Shown piece after piece: positions 14,860 to 23,445 of a DNA stretch of 27,269 nt. Position numbers and translations under genes: made by a program. A model generated the notes under the pieces. That model saw only the letters and a program-made list of their open reading frames with translations. It was not told the DNA's origin and did not search any database. This DNA is from Prevotella sp. (GTDB lineage: Bacteria > Bacillota_I > Bacilli_A > ML615J-28 > CAG-313), in assembly GCA_023665755.1 (NCBI GenBank), contig JAMPDF010000003.1:265752-293020 (forward strand), given 5' to 3'. Every line of letters begins with the position of its first letter. Position 1 is the first letter of the stretch.

Positions 14860-15081
14860 TTATTTGTGACGATAAGTTATACGTCCACGTGTTAAGTCAT
14901 ATGGTGATATTTCAACAGTCACTCTGTCACCTGGTAAAATGCGAATCGTATTCATACGGATTTTACCAGAAACGTGGGCTACTATGATTTGCCCATTTGC
15001 AGTTAACTTTACTTTAAACACTGTGTTGGGCAACACTTCAACGACTGTTCCTTCCATTTCGAAAACATCATTTTTCGACAT
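14860..15081 (-). CDS. infA: Translation initiation factor IF-1
   Basis: Single OB-fold protein that occupies the A site of the 30S subunit during initiation. 73 residues; MSKNDVFEMEGTVVEVLPN, then RMNTIRILPGDRVTVEISPYD and the conserved end RGRITYRHK. The ATG overlaps the map stop by one base (TAATG), so it is coupled. A 10-bp perfect inverted repeat (14854-14881) spans its last codons and stop. Confidence 0.98.
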   Translation of the reverse strand: MSKNDVFEMEGTVVEVLPNTVFKVKLTANGQIIVAHVSGKIRMNTIRILPGDRVTVEISPYDLTRGRITYRHK

Positions 15082-15842
15082 TAATCGTTCTCCTTTATTT
15101 TAGTTAAAATTTCATAACCGTTATCAGTAATTACAATTGTATTTTCATAATGTGCACTAGGTTTATGATCTTGCGTAACTGTTGTCCAACCATCTGGTAA
15201 TATACGAACACGATGTGTGCCCATATTAATCATTGGCTCAATAGCTAGTGTCATACCCTTTCTGAGTAATGGTCCTTCTCCTTCTTTTCCATAATTTGGT
15301 ACAGCAGGATCTTCATGTAGTTTACTTCCTACACCATGACCAGTAAAATCTCGAACAACACCATATTGATATTGTTTTGCGTGCATTTCAATTGCATGAG
15401 ATATATCGGATAATCGATTCCCAGGACGAGCGTACTTTAATCCTTCATAGAATGATTGTTCCGTAACTTCAATTAATTTTAAGCGCTCTTTTGACACATG
15501 TCCACATGGCCAAGTTCTTGCGCAATCTCCATGATATCCTTTATATTTTGCACCGATATCAATGGATATAATATCACCATCTTTTAAAATTTGTTTGTTG
15601 CTTGGAATTCCATGAATCACAATTTCGTTTATTGATGCACAGATGGATGCTGGATACCCATTATAATTTAAAAATGATGGAGTAGCTCCATGAGATGTGA
15701 TTACATCATAAGCTATTTTATCTAATTCTTTTGTAGAAACACCAGGACGAATGGCTTGCCGAATAGCCTCATGCGCAAGCATAGCAATATGACCCGCCTC
15801 TTTCATCAAAGCAATTTCGCGATCACTTTTAATTGTAATCAT
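15081..15842 (-). CDS. map: Methionine aminopeptidase, type I
   Basis: Removes the initiator Met from nascent proteins; dinuclear-metal enzyme. Metal ligands all present: D95 (SIDIGA), D106 (GDCART), H169 (FTGHGVG), E202 (AIEP) and E233 (YENT); substrate His H77 (IVIHGIP) as well. 253 residues, no N-terminal zinc-finger extension. ATG overlaps the adk stop by one base (TAATG). Confidence 0.97.
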   Translation of the reverse strand: MITIKSDREIALMKEAGHIAMLAHEAIRQAIRPGVSTKELDKIAYDVITSHGATPSFLNYNGYPASICASINEIVIHGIPSNKQILKDGDIISIDIGAKYKGYHGDCARTWPCGHVSKERLKLIEVTEQSFYEGLKYARPGNRLSDISHAIEMHAKQYQYGVVRDFTGHGVGSKLHEDPAVPNYGKEGEGPLLRKGMTLAIEPMINMGTHRVRILPDGWTTVTQDHKPSAHYENTIVITDNGYEILTKIKEND

Positions 15843-16486
15843 TATGCCTCCAATTTTCGAATGATTTCAGTATTTACATCATCAATATTTTGATTACTAT
15901 TGACTGAAACTAAAATTCCAAGTGCTTTATAATACGCAACAATAGGTTTTGTTTGTGTGTTATAAATCATCAAACGTTCACCGATTGTCTCTATTGTGTC
16001 ATCTTTTCTTTGATATAAATTGCCTCCGCAATCATCACACATACCTTCTTTTAAAGGGGGTAACGAAATGAGATTATATCCTTTTCCACAATTTGAGCAA
16101 ATACGTCGGTTGATAATTCTTTTTTCAATTATTTCATCTTCAATTTCCAAATTAATCGCTGCATCGAGTGTTATATTTAATTCGTTCAAAATTACTGATA
16201 AGGCTTTAGCTTGATCCAAACTACGAGGAAACCCATCTAAAAGAAAACCCTTTTTACAATCGTCTTCCGATAATCTTTCTTTTACAATTTCATTTGTTAT
16301 CTCGTCAGGTACCAATTGGCCCTTATCAATATATTCTTTTGCAATAACTCCAATTGGAGTTTTTTCATTGATCGCTTTTCTAAATATGTCCCCTGTGGAT
16401 ATGTGGGGAATGCTGTAGTAATCTTTCAATGCTACAGCACAAGTCCCCTTACCAGATCCAGGAGCACCCATGATTAATAGATGCAT
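15842..16486 (-). CDS. adk: Adenylate kinase (zinc-type LID)
   Basis: Interconverts ATP+AMP and 2 ADP. P-loop GAPGSGKGT at residues 7-15, AMP-binding GDIFR and DGFPRS (84-89), and a LID domain with four cysteines C130, C133, C150, C153 that bind structural zinc, the Gram-positive form. 214 residues. Located 16 nt after secY, the classic secY-adk-map order. Confidence 0.98.
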   Translation of the reverse strand: MHLLIMGAPGSGKGTCAVALKDYYSIPHISTGDIFRKAINEKTPIGVIAKEYIDKGQLVPDEITNEIVKERLSEDDCKKGFLLDGFPRSLDQAKALSVILNELNITLDAAINLEIEDEIIEKRIINRRICSNCGKGYNLISLPPLKEGMCDDCGGNLYQRKDDTIETIGERLMIYNTQTKPIVAYYKALGILVSVNSNQNIDDVNTEIIRKLEA

Positions 16487-16502
16487 AAATTATTTCACCT
16501 GA

Positions 16503-17816
16503 TTACATAAAACCGTGGTAATCTTGAGATTGACCTTCAGTTTTAATTTGTTTTACTGTTTCAATAGCAACACCAACTACGATCATAAGTGAGGTACCAC
16601 CAATCTGAACAGATGATGGAAGCGATGGGAAAATGAATGTGACAATTACTGGAATAGATGCAAGTATTGCTAAATAAGTTGCACCAAGTAATGTTACCTT
16701 AAACAATACTTTAGAAATAAATGTCGCTGTATCTTCTCCAGGCTTTATACCAGGAATATGAGCATTTTGTTTTTTCAAATTATCTGCCATTTTATCTGGG
16801 TCTATTTGTAAGAACGAATAGAAGAATGCAAATACAAAAATAAGTATAATGTAAATAGCAAACCCAATTGGTTTTTGATAACTGAAAATAGTGTACCACC
16901 ATTCGCTTACTGTTTTTCCGCTTGCTGCAATAAATTCAAGCACTGTCGTTGGAAGTGATAATAGTGTTGATGCAAAAATTACTGGAATAACAGATGCAGA
17001 GTTTAATTTAATTGGAATATTTGAATCTTGTTGACCAATTAATTTTGATCCCGCTGGACGATTTGCATATACGACAGGAATCTTTCTTTGCAAGCCTTCC
17101 ATCCATACTACCGCAACCACAATGCCTAAGAAAATTAACATCATTACAATATACAAGACGACACCCTGCCAGCCTAGTACACCATCTGTACGATATGTAC
17201 TTTCTGATCCTAAGAAATATTGGAATAATTGATACATCATAGTTGGTAAACTTACGACGATACCAGCAACGATTAACATAGATGATCCATTTCCTATACC
17301 ACGCATAGTAATTTGATCAGCTAACCATAATGTAAATGCTGTACCTGCAGTAAGAACAATTGCAATATAGATATATGTAAATGCATTAAATTCAGATACA
17401 TCCCTAAAATAAACATTGCTTGTTGCCTTTAAACCTAATATTAAAGCTAATGCTTGAACAAAGGCAATGAACAAGGCAATGTATCTAGTCCAACGATTTA
17501 ATTTTTCTTTTCCTTCTTCACCTTCTTCAGCCCATTCTTTAAATGCTGGAATAATGTCTAATTGTAACATTTCCACAACAATTGAAGATGTGATATATGG
17601 ACTAATACCTAGTGATAGGATTGAAAATTGAGATAAACCTCCACCAGCAAATACATCTAAGAAACCAAAGATATTGGCATTACCAGAAGTAGGTAATGTA
17701 GAATAATTGGCAAATGGAAATTTAATATGGATTCCTACTCTCCATACCAATAAGCATAGAGCTGTGAAAAGAATCATTCCTATTAATTTTTTATACTTCC
17801 CGAAGAACTTTTTCAT
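16503..17816 (-). CDS. secY: Preprotein translocase subunit SecY
   Basis: Channel of the Sec translocon, ten membrane helices, 437 residues from ATG 17816. Recognisable: plug region FGFLDVFAGGGLSQFSILSLGISPYIT after helix 1 (residues ~50-77), the cytosolic loop with NRPAGSKLIGQQDSNIPIKL, and the C5 loop DNLKKQNAHIPGIKPGEDT. The frame is open to 17861 but AGGTGG then ATG 17816, one nt after the rplO stop, marks the start and implies coupling to L15. Confidence 0.98.
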   Translation of the reverse strand: MKKFFGKYKKLIGMILFTALCLLVWRVGIHIKFPFANYSTLPTSGNANIFGFLDVFAGGGLSQFSILSLGISPYITSSIVVEMLQLDIIPAFKEWAEEGEEGKEKLNRWTRYIALFIAFVQALALILGLKATSNVYFRDVSEFNAFTYIYIAIVLTAGTAFTLWLADQITMRGIGNGSSMLIVAGIVVSLPTMMYQLFQYFLGSESTYRTDGVLGWQGVVLYIVMMLIFLGIVVAVVWMEGLQRKIPVVYANRPAGSKLIGQQDSNIPIKLNSASVIPVIFASTLLSLPTTVLEFIAASGKTVSEWWYTIFSYQKPIGFAIYIILIFVFAFFYSFLQIDPDKMADNLKKQNAHIPGIKPGEDTATFISKVLFKVTLLGATYLAILASIPVIVTFIFPSLPSSVQIGGTSLMIVVGVAIETVKQIKTEGQSQDYHGFM

Positions 17817-17817
17817 T

Positions 17818-18261
17818 TTAAGCCACCTCAACTGTTCCGCCAGCAGCGTTGATTTTCTCAACTGCAGCTTTAGAGAATTTCTTAGCTTTAATAGTTAAAG
17901 CTTTTGTTACTTCTCCGTTGCTTAAAATTTTCACTCCTTCATACTCTTTTTTTACAAGGCCAGCAGTTTTTAATGCTTGCACATCTACAACTGCGCCACT
18001 TTCAAATTTTTCATTAATATCGCCTAAATTTACTACGGCATATTCTTTACGGTTTACATTTGTAAAACCACGTTTAGGTAAACGTTTAAATAATTGTGTT
18101 TGACCGCCCTCGTAACCTGGTCTTACTCCACCACCGCTACGTGCGTTTTGGCCCTTGTGACCACGTGTAGCAGTTTTTCCCATACCACTACCAATACCAC
18201 GACCAACACGTTTTTTTGCATGTCTAGCACCATCTACTGGTTTTAATTCATTTAAATACAT
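17818..18261 (-). CDS. rplO: 50S ribosomal protein L15
   Basis: Late-assembly large-subunit protein. N-terminal extension KKRVGRGIGSGMGKTATRGH binds 23S rRNA; GYEGGQTQLFKRLPKRGF follows. 147 residues, normal. Followed by secY after a single nucleotide. Confidence 0.98.
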   Translation of the reverse strand: MYLNELKPVDGARHAKKRVGRGIGSGMGKTATRGHKGQNARSGGGVRPGYEGGQTQLFKRLPKRGFTNVNRKEYAVVNLGDINEKFESGAVVDVQALKTAGLVKKEYEGVKILSNGEVTKALTIKAKKFSKAAVEKINAAGGTVEVA

Positions 18262-18272
18262 AAATGCGCCTC

Positions 18273-18455
18273 CTATGCTTCAATAACAGTTACTAAATGA
18301 GAAACTGTTTTGATCATACCACGAATAGCAGCATTATCAACTTTTGTAACTGTTTGACCAATTTTTGATAAACCAAGAGCTTTTAATGTTGCCCTTTGAT
18401 TTTTAGGATGAGTGATAGGACTTTTTACTAATTTAATTGTAACTGTTTTTTCCAT
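18273..18455 (-). CDS. rpmD: 50S ribosomal protein L30
   Basis: Short bacterial L30, 60 residues, with the ferredoxin-like core KLVKSPITHPKNQRATLKAL and C-terminal GMIKTVSHLVTV. Its presence is worth noting since some bacteria lack rpmD. Located between rpsE and rplO as usual. Confidence 0.96.
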   Translation of the reverse strand: MEKTVTIKLVKSPITHPKNQRATLKALGLSKIGQTVTKVDNAAIRGMIKTVSHLVTVIEA

Positions 18456-18467
18456 ATACTCACCATC

Positions 18468-18986
18468 CTATAAAATTTCAGATTTATCTTTTCCACGAAG
18501 TGCAGCAACCTCTTCAACTGTACGAAGTGCTGCAAGTCCTTTAAATGTAGCACGTACAATGTTGATTGGTGTATTTGAACCTTGTGATTTAGATACGATA
18601 TCTTTGATACCTGCAAGTTCAACTACGTTACGAACTGGACCACCCGCAATGATACCAGTACCAGCAGGAGCAGGTTTTAAGAATACTTGTCCTGCACCAT
18701 GAACACCAGTAATTTCATGTGGAATAGTTGTTCCAACAATAGGAACTTCGATTAAATTCTTTTTAGCATCTTCAACTGCTTTTTTGATAGCCTCAGGAAC
18801 TTCTTGAGCTTTACCACTACCGAAACCAACATGACCATTATAGTCACCAACTACGACAAGTGCTGCAAAGCGGAATCTTCTACCACCTTTAACAACCTTT
18901 GTAACACGGTTAATTACAACTACACGTTCTTCATATTGTTTTTCTTCAGCTTGAGTATTGACAACAACTTTTTCTTGTTCACTCAT
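18468..18986 (-). CDS. rpsE: 30S ribosomal protein S5
   Basis: Small-subunit protein of the mRNA entry site, involved in accuracy and helicase action. dsRBD-like N-terminal fold RVTKVVKGGRRFRFAALVVV at residues ~27-46 and GHVGFGSGKAQEVPEAIKKA from about residue 55; C-terminal domain ALRTVEEVAALRGK. 172 residues with a short acidic N-terminal lead (MSEQEKVVVNTQAEEKQ). Confidence 0.98.
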   Translation of the reverse strand: MSEQEKVVVNTQAEEKQYEERVVVINRVTKVVKGGRRFRFAALVVVGDYNGHVGFGSGKAQEVPEAIKKAVEDAKKNLIEVPIVGTTIPHEITGVHGAGQVFLKPAPAGTGIIAGGPVRNVVELAGIKDIVSKSQGSNTPINIVRATFKGLAALRTVEEVAALRGKDKSEIL

Positions 18987-18997
18987 GTTGATACCTC

Positions 18998-19360
18998 CTA
19001 AAACTTAAGTCCGGCTTCACGAGCCGCTTCAGCTAATGCTTGTACACGTCCATGGAATAAGAATCCACCACGGTCAAATACAACAGTTGTAATTCCAGCT
19101 TCTAAAGCACGTTTTGCAACCATTTCTCCAACCTTTTTAGCAGCTTCAATATTTGAACCATTTTCAAATTTGCTTCCATTTTCGAATGTAGATGCAGAAA
19201 CTAAAGTCATTTGTTTTTCATCATCAATAATTTGTGCAGAAATATGTTTGTTAGAACGATATACCGCAAGACGAGGTCTAGCGTTAGTGCCTTCAACAAC
19301 AGCTCTTACACGATTATGTCTAGCTTGACGGGCAATTTTCTTAGATTTCTTAACGATCAT
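18998..19360 (-). CDS. rplR: 50S ribosomal protein L18
   Basis: Binds 5S rRNA in the central protuberance. RPRLAVYRSNKHISAQIIDD in the middle and C-terminal VVFDRGGFLFHGRVQALAEA with REAGLKF at the end, both family hallmarks. 120 residues, normal. Confidence 0.98.
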   Translation of the reverse strand: MIVKKSKKIARQARHNRVRAVVEGTNARPRLAVYRSNKHISAQIIDDEKQMTLVSASTFENGSKFENGSNIEAAKKVGEMVAKRALEAGITTVVFDRGGFLFHGRVQALAEAAREAGLKF

Positions 19361-19379
19361 TTCCTATAGTCTCTCCTTT

Positions 19380-19916
19380 CTACTTAGCTTTCTTTCCTTC
19401 TTTACGACGTACATATTCGCCTTGATAACGGATACCCTTACCTTTATATGGTTCAGGTTTACGTATAGCTCTGATTTCAGCCGCAAATTCACCTACAACT
19501 TGTTTGTCGCATCCAGTGATTTGGATTTCAGTAGGTGTAGGACAAACTACCTTTATACCTTCAGGTAATTTCATTGGAACAGTGTGAGAATAACCTGCAG
19601 AAACTACTAGAGTATCTCCTTGTAATTGTGCACGATAACCTACACCATTGATTTCTAAAATTTTTGTAAAGCCTTCAGATACGCCAACTACCATATTGTG
19701 AATTAATGCACGAGTTGTACCATGCAATGCACGATGATTTTTGTCATCAGTTGGACGCTTTACATTGATTTGGTTGCCTTCTACTTCAACAATTATATCT
19801 GGATTGAATGTATAAGTTAAAGTACCTTTAGCACCTTTTACTGTAATTGTATTTGCATCTAATTGTATTTCAACACCTGCAGGAATGTCGATATGTTTAT
19901 TACCAATTCTTGACAT
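19380..19916 (-). CDS. rplF: 50S ribosomal protein L6
   Basis: Two tandem RRM-like domains near the sarcin-ricin loop and the factor-binding site. MSRIGNKHIDIPAGV start, RALHGTTRALIHNMVVGVSEG ending domain 1, and C-terminal KPEPYKGKGIRYQGEYVRRK. 178 residues, normal. Confidence 0.98.
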   Translation of the reverse strand: MSRIGNKHIDIPAGVEIQLDANTITVKGAKGTLTYTFNPDIIVEVEGNQINVKRPTDDKNHRALHGTTRALIHNMVVGVSEGFTKILEINGVGYRAQLQGDTLVVSAGYSHTVPMKLPEGIKVVCPTPTEIQITGCDKQVVGEFAAEIRAIRKPEPYKGKGIRYQGEYVRRKEGKKAK

Positions 19917-19925
19917 ATATACCTC

Positions 19926-20321
19926 CTACCACACAAATGCTAGCACTTCTCCACCAAGCTTGTTTTGACGAGCTTCGCGGTCAGTCATAATTCCATTTGA
20001 AGTTGAAACAATAGCAATACCAAGGCCATTTAATACCTTAGGTAATTCATTTGCTTTAGCATAGACTCTTAGTCCTGGTTTAGAGATTCTTCTTAATCCC
20101 TTGATAACACGTACTTTATCAACATATTTTAAAGTAACTTTAATAATACCTTGTTTTCCGTCTTCGATTTTTTCATATTCACTGATATAACCTTCGTTTT
20201 TAAGTACATTTAAAATTTCTAATTTTAAACGAGATGCAGGCATAGAAACTGTTTCATGTTTCATTTGATTTGCATTACGAATTCTTGTTAACATATCAGC
20301 AATTGGATCAGTCATCACCAT
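19926..20321 (-). CDS. rpsH: 30S ribosomal protein S8
   Basis: Binds helix 21 of 16S rRNA; in E. coli it is also the spc-operon translational repressor (acting at L5). TDPIADMLTRIRNAN near the N-terminus and STSNGIMTDREARQNKLGGE near the C-terminus. 131 residues from ATG 20321, which has AAGGAGG 7 nt upstream; ATG 20315 is a second candidate. Confidence 0.97.
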   Translation of the reverse strand: MVMTDPIADMLTRIRNANQMKHETVSMPASRLKLEILNVLKNEGYISEYEKIEDGKQGIIKVTLKYVDKVRVIKGLRRISKPGLRVYAKANELPKVLNGLGIAIVSTSNGIMTDREARQNKLGGEVLAFVW

Positions 20322-20335
20322 AGAATAACCTCCTT

Positions 20336-20521
20336 CTACCAACTAGCTTTTGTAACGCCTGGAATTAATCCATCATATGCTAATTCTCTAAAGCAAACTC
20401 TACATACTTTGAATTTGCGATAAACTGCATGAGGACGTCCACAACGTTCACATCTAGTGTAATTTCTTGTTGAAAATTTTGCTGGTCTAGCACATTTTAT
20501 TTTTAATGATTTTTTAGCCAT
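20336..20521 (-). CDS. rpsZ: 30S ribosomal protein S14 type Z (zinc form)
   Basis: Short S14 with a zinc ribbon: C24, C27, C40 and C43 in CERCGRPHAVYRKFKVCRVC. 61 residues, against about 89-100 for the zinc-free paralog. Ends GLIPGVTKASW as in Bacillota. A zinc-free copy induced under zinc limitation often exists elsewhere in such genomes; none is in the window. Confidence 0.98.
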   Translation of the reverse strand: MAKKSLKIKCARPAKFSTRNYTRCERCGRPHAVYRKFKVCRVCFRELAYDGLIPGVTKASW

Positions 20522-20531
20522 TTTTTACCTC

Positions 20532-21074
20532 CTACTTCTTTGCAAAAGGCATGCCTAAATATGATAATAATGCACGGCCTTCTTCATCAGTTTGAGCAGT
20601 AGTTACGATAACGATATCCATACCACGGATCTTTAATACTTTATCATAATTGATTTCAGGGAAAATTAATTGTTCTTTTACACCAATAGTGTAATTTCCT
20701 CTTCCATCAAATGAGTTAGGGTTAACACCACGGAAATCCCTAACACGAGGTAATGCGATTGAAATAAGTTTATCGTAGAATTCATACATTCTTTCACCAC
20801 GAAGCGTTACTTTTGCTCCAATTGACATACCTTCACGTAATTTAAACACAGCAATTGATTTTTTAGCTTTTGTTACTAATGGTTTTTGACCAGTAATTTG
20901 AGTTAAATCTTCTACTGCAGCATCTAATAATTTTGAGTTGCTGATTGAATCACCAACACCCATATTGACAACAATTTTGTCAATCTTAGGAACTTGCATG
21001 ATTGTTGTATAACCAAATTGTTCAGTTAATTTTGCAACTACTTCATCTTTATATTGTTGTAATACACGATTCAT
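20532..21074 (-). CDS. rplE: 50S ribosomal protein L5
   Basis: Binds 5S rRNA in the central protuberance and contacts P-site tRNA. KIVVNMGVGDSISNSKLLDA, GMSIGAKVTLRGERMYEF and C-terminal RALLSYLGMPFAK are family motifs. 180 residues, normal. Confidence 0.98.
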   Translation of the reverse strand: MNRVLQQYKDEVVAKLTEQFGYTTIMQVPKIDKIVVNMGVGDSISNSKLLDAAVEDLTQITGQKPLVTKAKKSIAVFKLREGMSIGAKVTLRGERMYEFYDKLISIALPRVRDFRGVNPNSFDGRGNYTIGVKEQLIFPEINYDKVLKIRGMDIVIVTTAQTDEEGRALLSYLGMPFAKK

Positions 21075-21095
21075 AATTTACTACAAGCTCCTTTC

Positions 21096-21419
21096 CTATT
21101 TAATAACAGTGCCAGAAAGTTTGCAATAGCGAACCTTCTTGCCATCTACTACTTTATAACCAATTTTGGTTGGTTTCTTTTCTACTGGATCTAAGTAAGC
21201 AACATTCGAAATATGAATTGGTGCTTCCTTCTTTGTAATACCACCATCAGGATTAGCGTTTGATGGACGGTTATGTTTTGTAACAATATTTACGCCTTTT
21301 ACTAAAACGCGATTTTGTAATGGATATACAGCTAATACTTCACCAGTTGTATATGTACCATGATTGGGTTTATTATTTCCTGTTGTAACAACAACAACAT
21401 CACCTTTTTTAATTCTCAT
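21096..21419 (-). CDS. rplX: 50S ribosomal protein L24
   Basis: Assembly-initiating large-subunit protein with an N-terminal KOW motif (MRIKKGDVVVVTTGNNKPNHG). 107 residues from ATG 21419, preceded by AAAGGAGAAGCGT. The frame is open to 21461 inside rplN, but that longer form lacks a ribosome site and family similarity. Confidence 0.97.
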   Translation of the reverse strand: MRIKKGDVVVVTTGNNKPNHGTYTTGEVLAVYPLQNRVLVKGVNIVTKHNRPSNANPDGGITKKEAPIHISNVAYLDPVEKKPTKIGYKVVDGKKVRYCKLSGTVIK

Positions 21420-21432
21420 ACGCTTCTCCTTT

Positions 21433-21801
21433 CTATAGTACTTCAGGTGCCAAAGACACAATTTTCATAAAATCTTTTTCACGTAATTCTCTAGCTACTG
21501 GGCCAAAAATACGTGTTCCACGAGGATTCTTATCTTCTTTTACTATAACGGCTGCGTTATCATCAAATTTGATATAAGATCCATCAGGTCTTTTTACTGC
21601 TTTTTTTGTACGTACAATTACTGCTTTTACAACATCACCCTTTTTAACCATACCACCAGTAGTAGCAGATTTAACAGAGCAGATGCAGATATCACCAATT
21701 GTTGCAGTCTTGTGGAATGAACCACCTAAAACTTTAATAATTAAAAGTTCTTTTGCGCCAGTATTATCGGCTACTTTTACTCTAGTCTCTTGTTGAACCA
21801 T
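21433..21801 (-). CDS. rplN: 50S ribosomal protein L14
   Basis: Five-stranded barrel protein at the subunit interface (bridge B5/B8). MVQQETRVKVADNTGAKEL start, KAVIVRTKKAVKRPDGSYI and C-terminal FMKIVSLAPEVL are diagnostic. 122 residues, exactly the usual length. GGAGGTCACTT precedes the ATG. Confidence 0.98.
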   Translation of the reverse strand: MVQQETRVKVADNTGAKELLIIKVLGGSFHKTATIGDICICSVKSATTGGMVKKGDVVKAVIVRTKKAVKRPDGSYIKFDDNAAVIVKEDKNPRGTRIFGPVARELREKDFMKIVSLAPEVL

Positions 21802-21814
21802 AAGTGACCTCCGA

Positions 21815-22075
21815 TTAAATAATTACAGCTTCTTGAACTATCTTCACTAAACGGTAACGTTTTGTTGCAGAAAGTGGACGAGTTTCCATAATTTCTACAA
21901 TATCTCCCTCTTTAGCAGTATTTAGTTCATCATGAGCTCTAAATTTCTTTGAGTATTTTACTCTTTTTCCATATAAAGGATGTTTACGATAAGTTTCAAC
22001 TAAAACAGTAATCGTTTTATCATTCTTTGCAGAAACAACTTTACCTACGTAAACTTTACGACTATTTCTTTCCAT
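21815..22075 (-). CDS. rpsQ: 30S ribosomal protein S17
   Basis: OB-fold protein binding the 5' domain of 16S rRNA. YVGKVVSAKNDKTITVLVE, HPLYGKRVKYSKKFRAHDE and VEIMETRPLSATKRYRLV in order. 86 residues, normal. Between rpmC and rplN, 13 nt on each side. Confidence 0.98.
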   Translation of the reverse strand: MERNSRKVYVGKVVSAKNDKTITVLVETYRKHPLYGKRVKYSKKFRAHDELNTAKEGDIVEIMETRPLSATKRYRLVKIVQEAVII

Positions 22076-22088
22076 CGTTTACCTCCCA

Positions 22089-22340
22089 TTACTTAGCGTT
22101 ATTACGTTCAGTAAGAACGGTATAACATCTAGCAATCTCTTTTTTCACTTTCTTGAGTTGAGCAGTATTTTCTAATTTACCAACCTCAGCTTGGAAACGT
22201 AAATTGAATAATTCTTGTTTTAATTCGTTAATCTTTGTTTGAATTTCTGCTTCGTTTAATTCACGAAGTTTACCAGCAGGTGTTTTCTTTTCTGCAATTT
22301 TCTTTGCAAGTTTTTTATCAACTTTTTGTTTTGCTGCCAT
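22089..22340 (-). CDS. rpmC: 50S ribosomal protein L29 with N-terminal extension
   Basis: Two-helix protein beside the tunnel exit, contacting trigger factor and SRP. Core KLRELNEAEIQTKINELKQE then LFNLRFQ and a C-terminal helix. 83 residues, about 15-20 longer than usual; the extra part is a Lys/Ala-rich lead (MAAKQKVDKKLAKKIAEKK). There is no internal Met to give a shorter form. The ATG overlaps the rplP stop by one base (TAATG). Confidence 0.95.
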   Translation of the reverse strand: MAAKQKVDKKLAKKIAEKKTPAGKLRELNEAEIQTKINELKQELFNLRFQAEVGKLENTAQLKKVKKEIARCYTVLTERNNAK

Positions 22341-22759
22341 TAACGATCACCACTTTCTTTAACTACAAATTTTGTTTTAACTGGAAGTTTATGTGCAGCA
22401 AGTCTTAATGCTTCACGTGCAATTTCTTCAGAAACGCCTCCAATTTCAAACATAACTGTACCATCTTTTACTACTGCTACATAGCCGTCAGGGGCACCTT
22501 TACCAGAACCCATACGAACTTCTAGCGGTTTTTTAGTTCTAATATTGTGAGGGAAAATTTTAATCCAAACTTTACCATCACGTTTCATATAACGTGTCAT
22601 TGCAATACGGGCTGCTTCGATTTGACGATCAGTAACCCATGCACCTTCTAAAGATTGAAGACCAAATTCACCAAATGTTACTGTCTTTCCACCTTTAGCT
22701 TTTCCTTCATAGCTTACACGATGAGGACGACGATATTTAGTTCTTTTAGGCATTAACAT
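22340..22759 (-). CDS. rplP: 50S ribosomal protein L16
   Basis: Contacts A-site tRNA and 5S rRNA region; needed late in large-subunit assembly. MLMPKRTKYRRPHRVSYEG start (Bacillus MLLPKR), MTRYMKRDGKVWIKIFPHN, and GSGKGAPDGYVAVVKDG. 139 residues. ATG 22759 is preferred to 22753 because AAGGAGG is 10 nt before it and the family begins M-L-x-P-K-R. Two nt after rpsC. Confidence 0.97.
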   Translation of the reverse strand: MLMPKRTKYRRPHRVSYEGKAKGGKTVTFGEFGLQSLEGAWVTDRQIEAARIAMTRYMKRDGKVWIKIFPHNIRTKKPLEVRMGSGKGAPDGYVAVVKDGTVMFEIGGVSEEIAREALRLAAHKLPVKTKFVVKESGDR

Positions 22760-22761
22760 AA

Positions 22762-23433
22762 TTACTTAGCCTCCTTACTAGATGTAGGTTTTTTCGCAGT
22801 TGGTAATACTTCACCTTTGTTAATCCAAACCTTAACTCCAAGTTTTCCGTAAGTAGTTGATGCTTCTGCAGTTGCATAATCAATATCCGCACGAAGTGTA
22901 TGTAGTGGAACACTACCTTCAATATAAGATTCACTACGTGCAATTTCGGCACCACCAAGACGACCAGAAACCATTGTTTTGATTCCTTTTGCGCCACTCT
23001 TTAATGCTTTTTGAATAGCCATCTTTTGTACACGGCGGAAAGATGCACGATTTTCAAGATCTTCTGCCATTTTACGAGCAACTAATCTTGCATCTTTATC
23101 TGCTTCTGCTTGTTTAATTTCAACTACTGTAATAAATACAGTTTTTCCTGTAATTTTTTCTAAAGCTTTTACAGCTTCATTTTTCTTTGAACCTTGTGAA
23201 CCAATAACTAGACCTGGTTTTGCAGCACGAATCGTAACGATTACTCTTTTTCCAGTACGTTTTATTTCGATGCGTGAAACATATGCAGATTTATAGAAGT
23301 TATTTAAAAATTCACGAATCTTCAAATCTTCATGTAAAAGATTTGCAACTTTCGCTTTAGGTGCATACCATTTAGCATCCCATTCGCGAATGATTCCGAT
23401 TCTCATTCCAATTGGATTTACCTTTTGACCCAT
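22762..23433 (-). CDS. rpsC: 30S ribosomal protein S3
   Basis: Lines the mRNA entry tunnel; helicase function with S4/S5. MGQKVNPIGMRIGI start, type-2 KH domain with VIGSQGSKK, and C-terminal SGRLGGAEIARSE with PLHTLRADIDYA. 223 residues, normal. Confidence 0.98.
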   Translation of the reverse strand: MGQKVNPIGMRIGIIREWDAKWYAPKAKVANLLHEDLKIREFLNNFYKSAYVSRIEIKRTGKRVIVTIRAAKPGLVIGSQGSKKNEAVKALEKITGKTVFITVVEIKQAEADKDARLVARKMAEDLENRASFRRVQKMAIQKALKSGAKGIKTMVSGRLGGAEIARSESYIEGSVPLHTLRADIDYATAEASTTYGKLGVKVWINKGEVLPTAKKPTSSKEAK

Positions 23434-23445
23434 ATGTTCCTCCTT

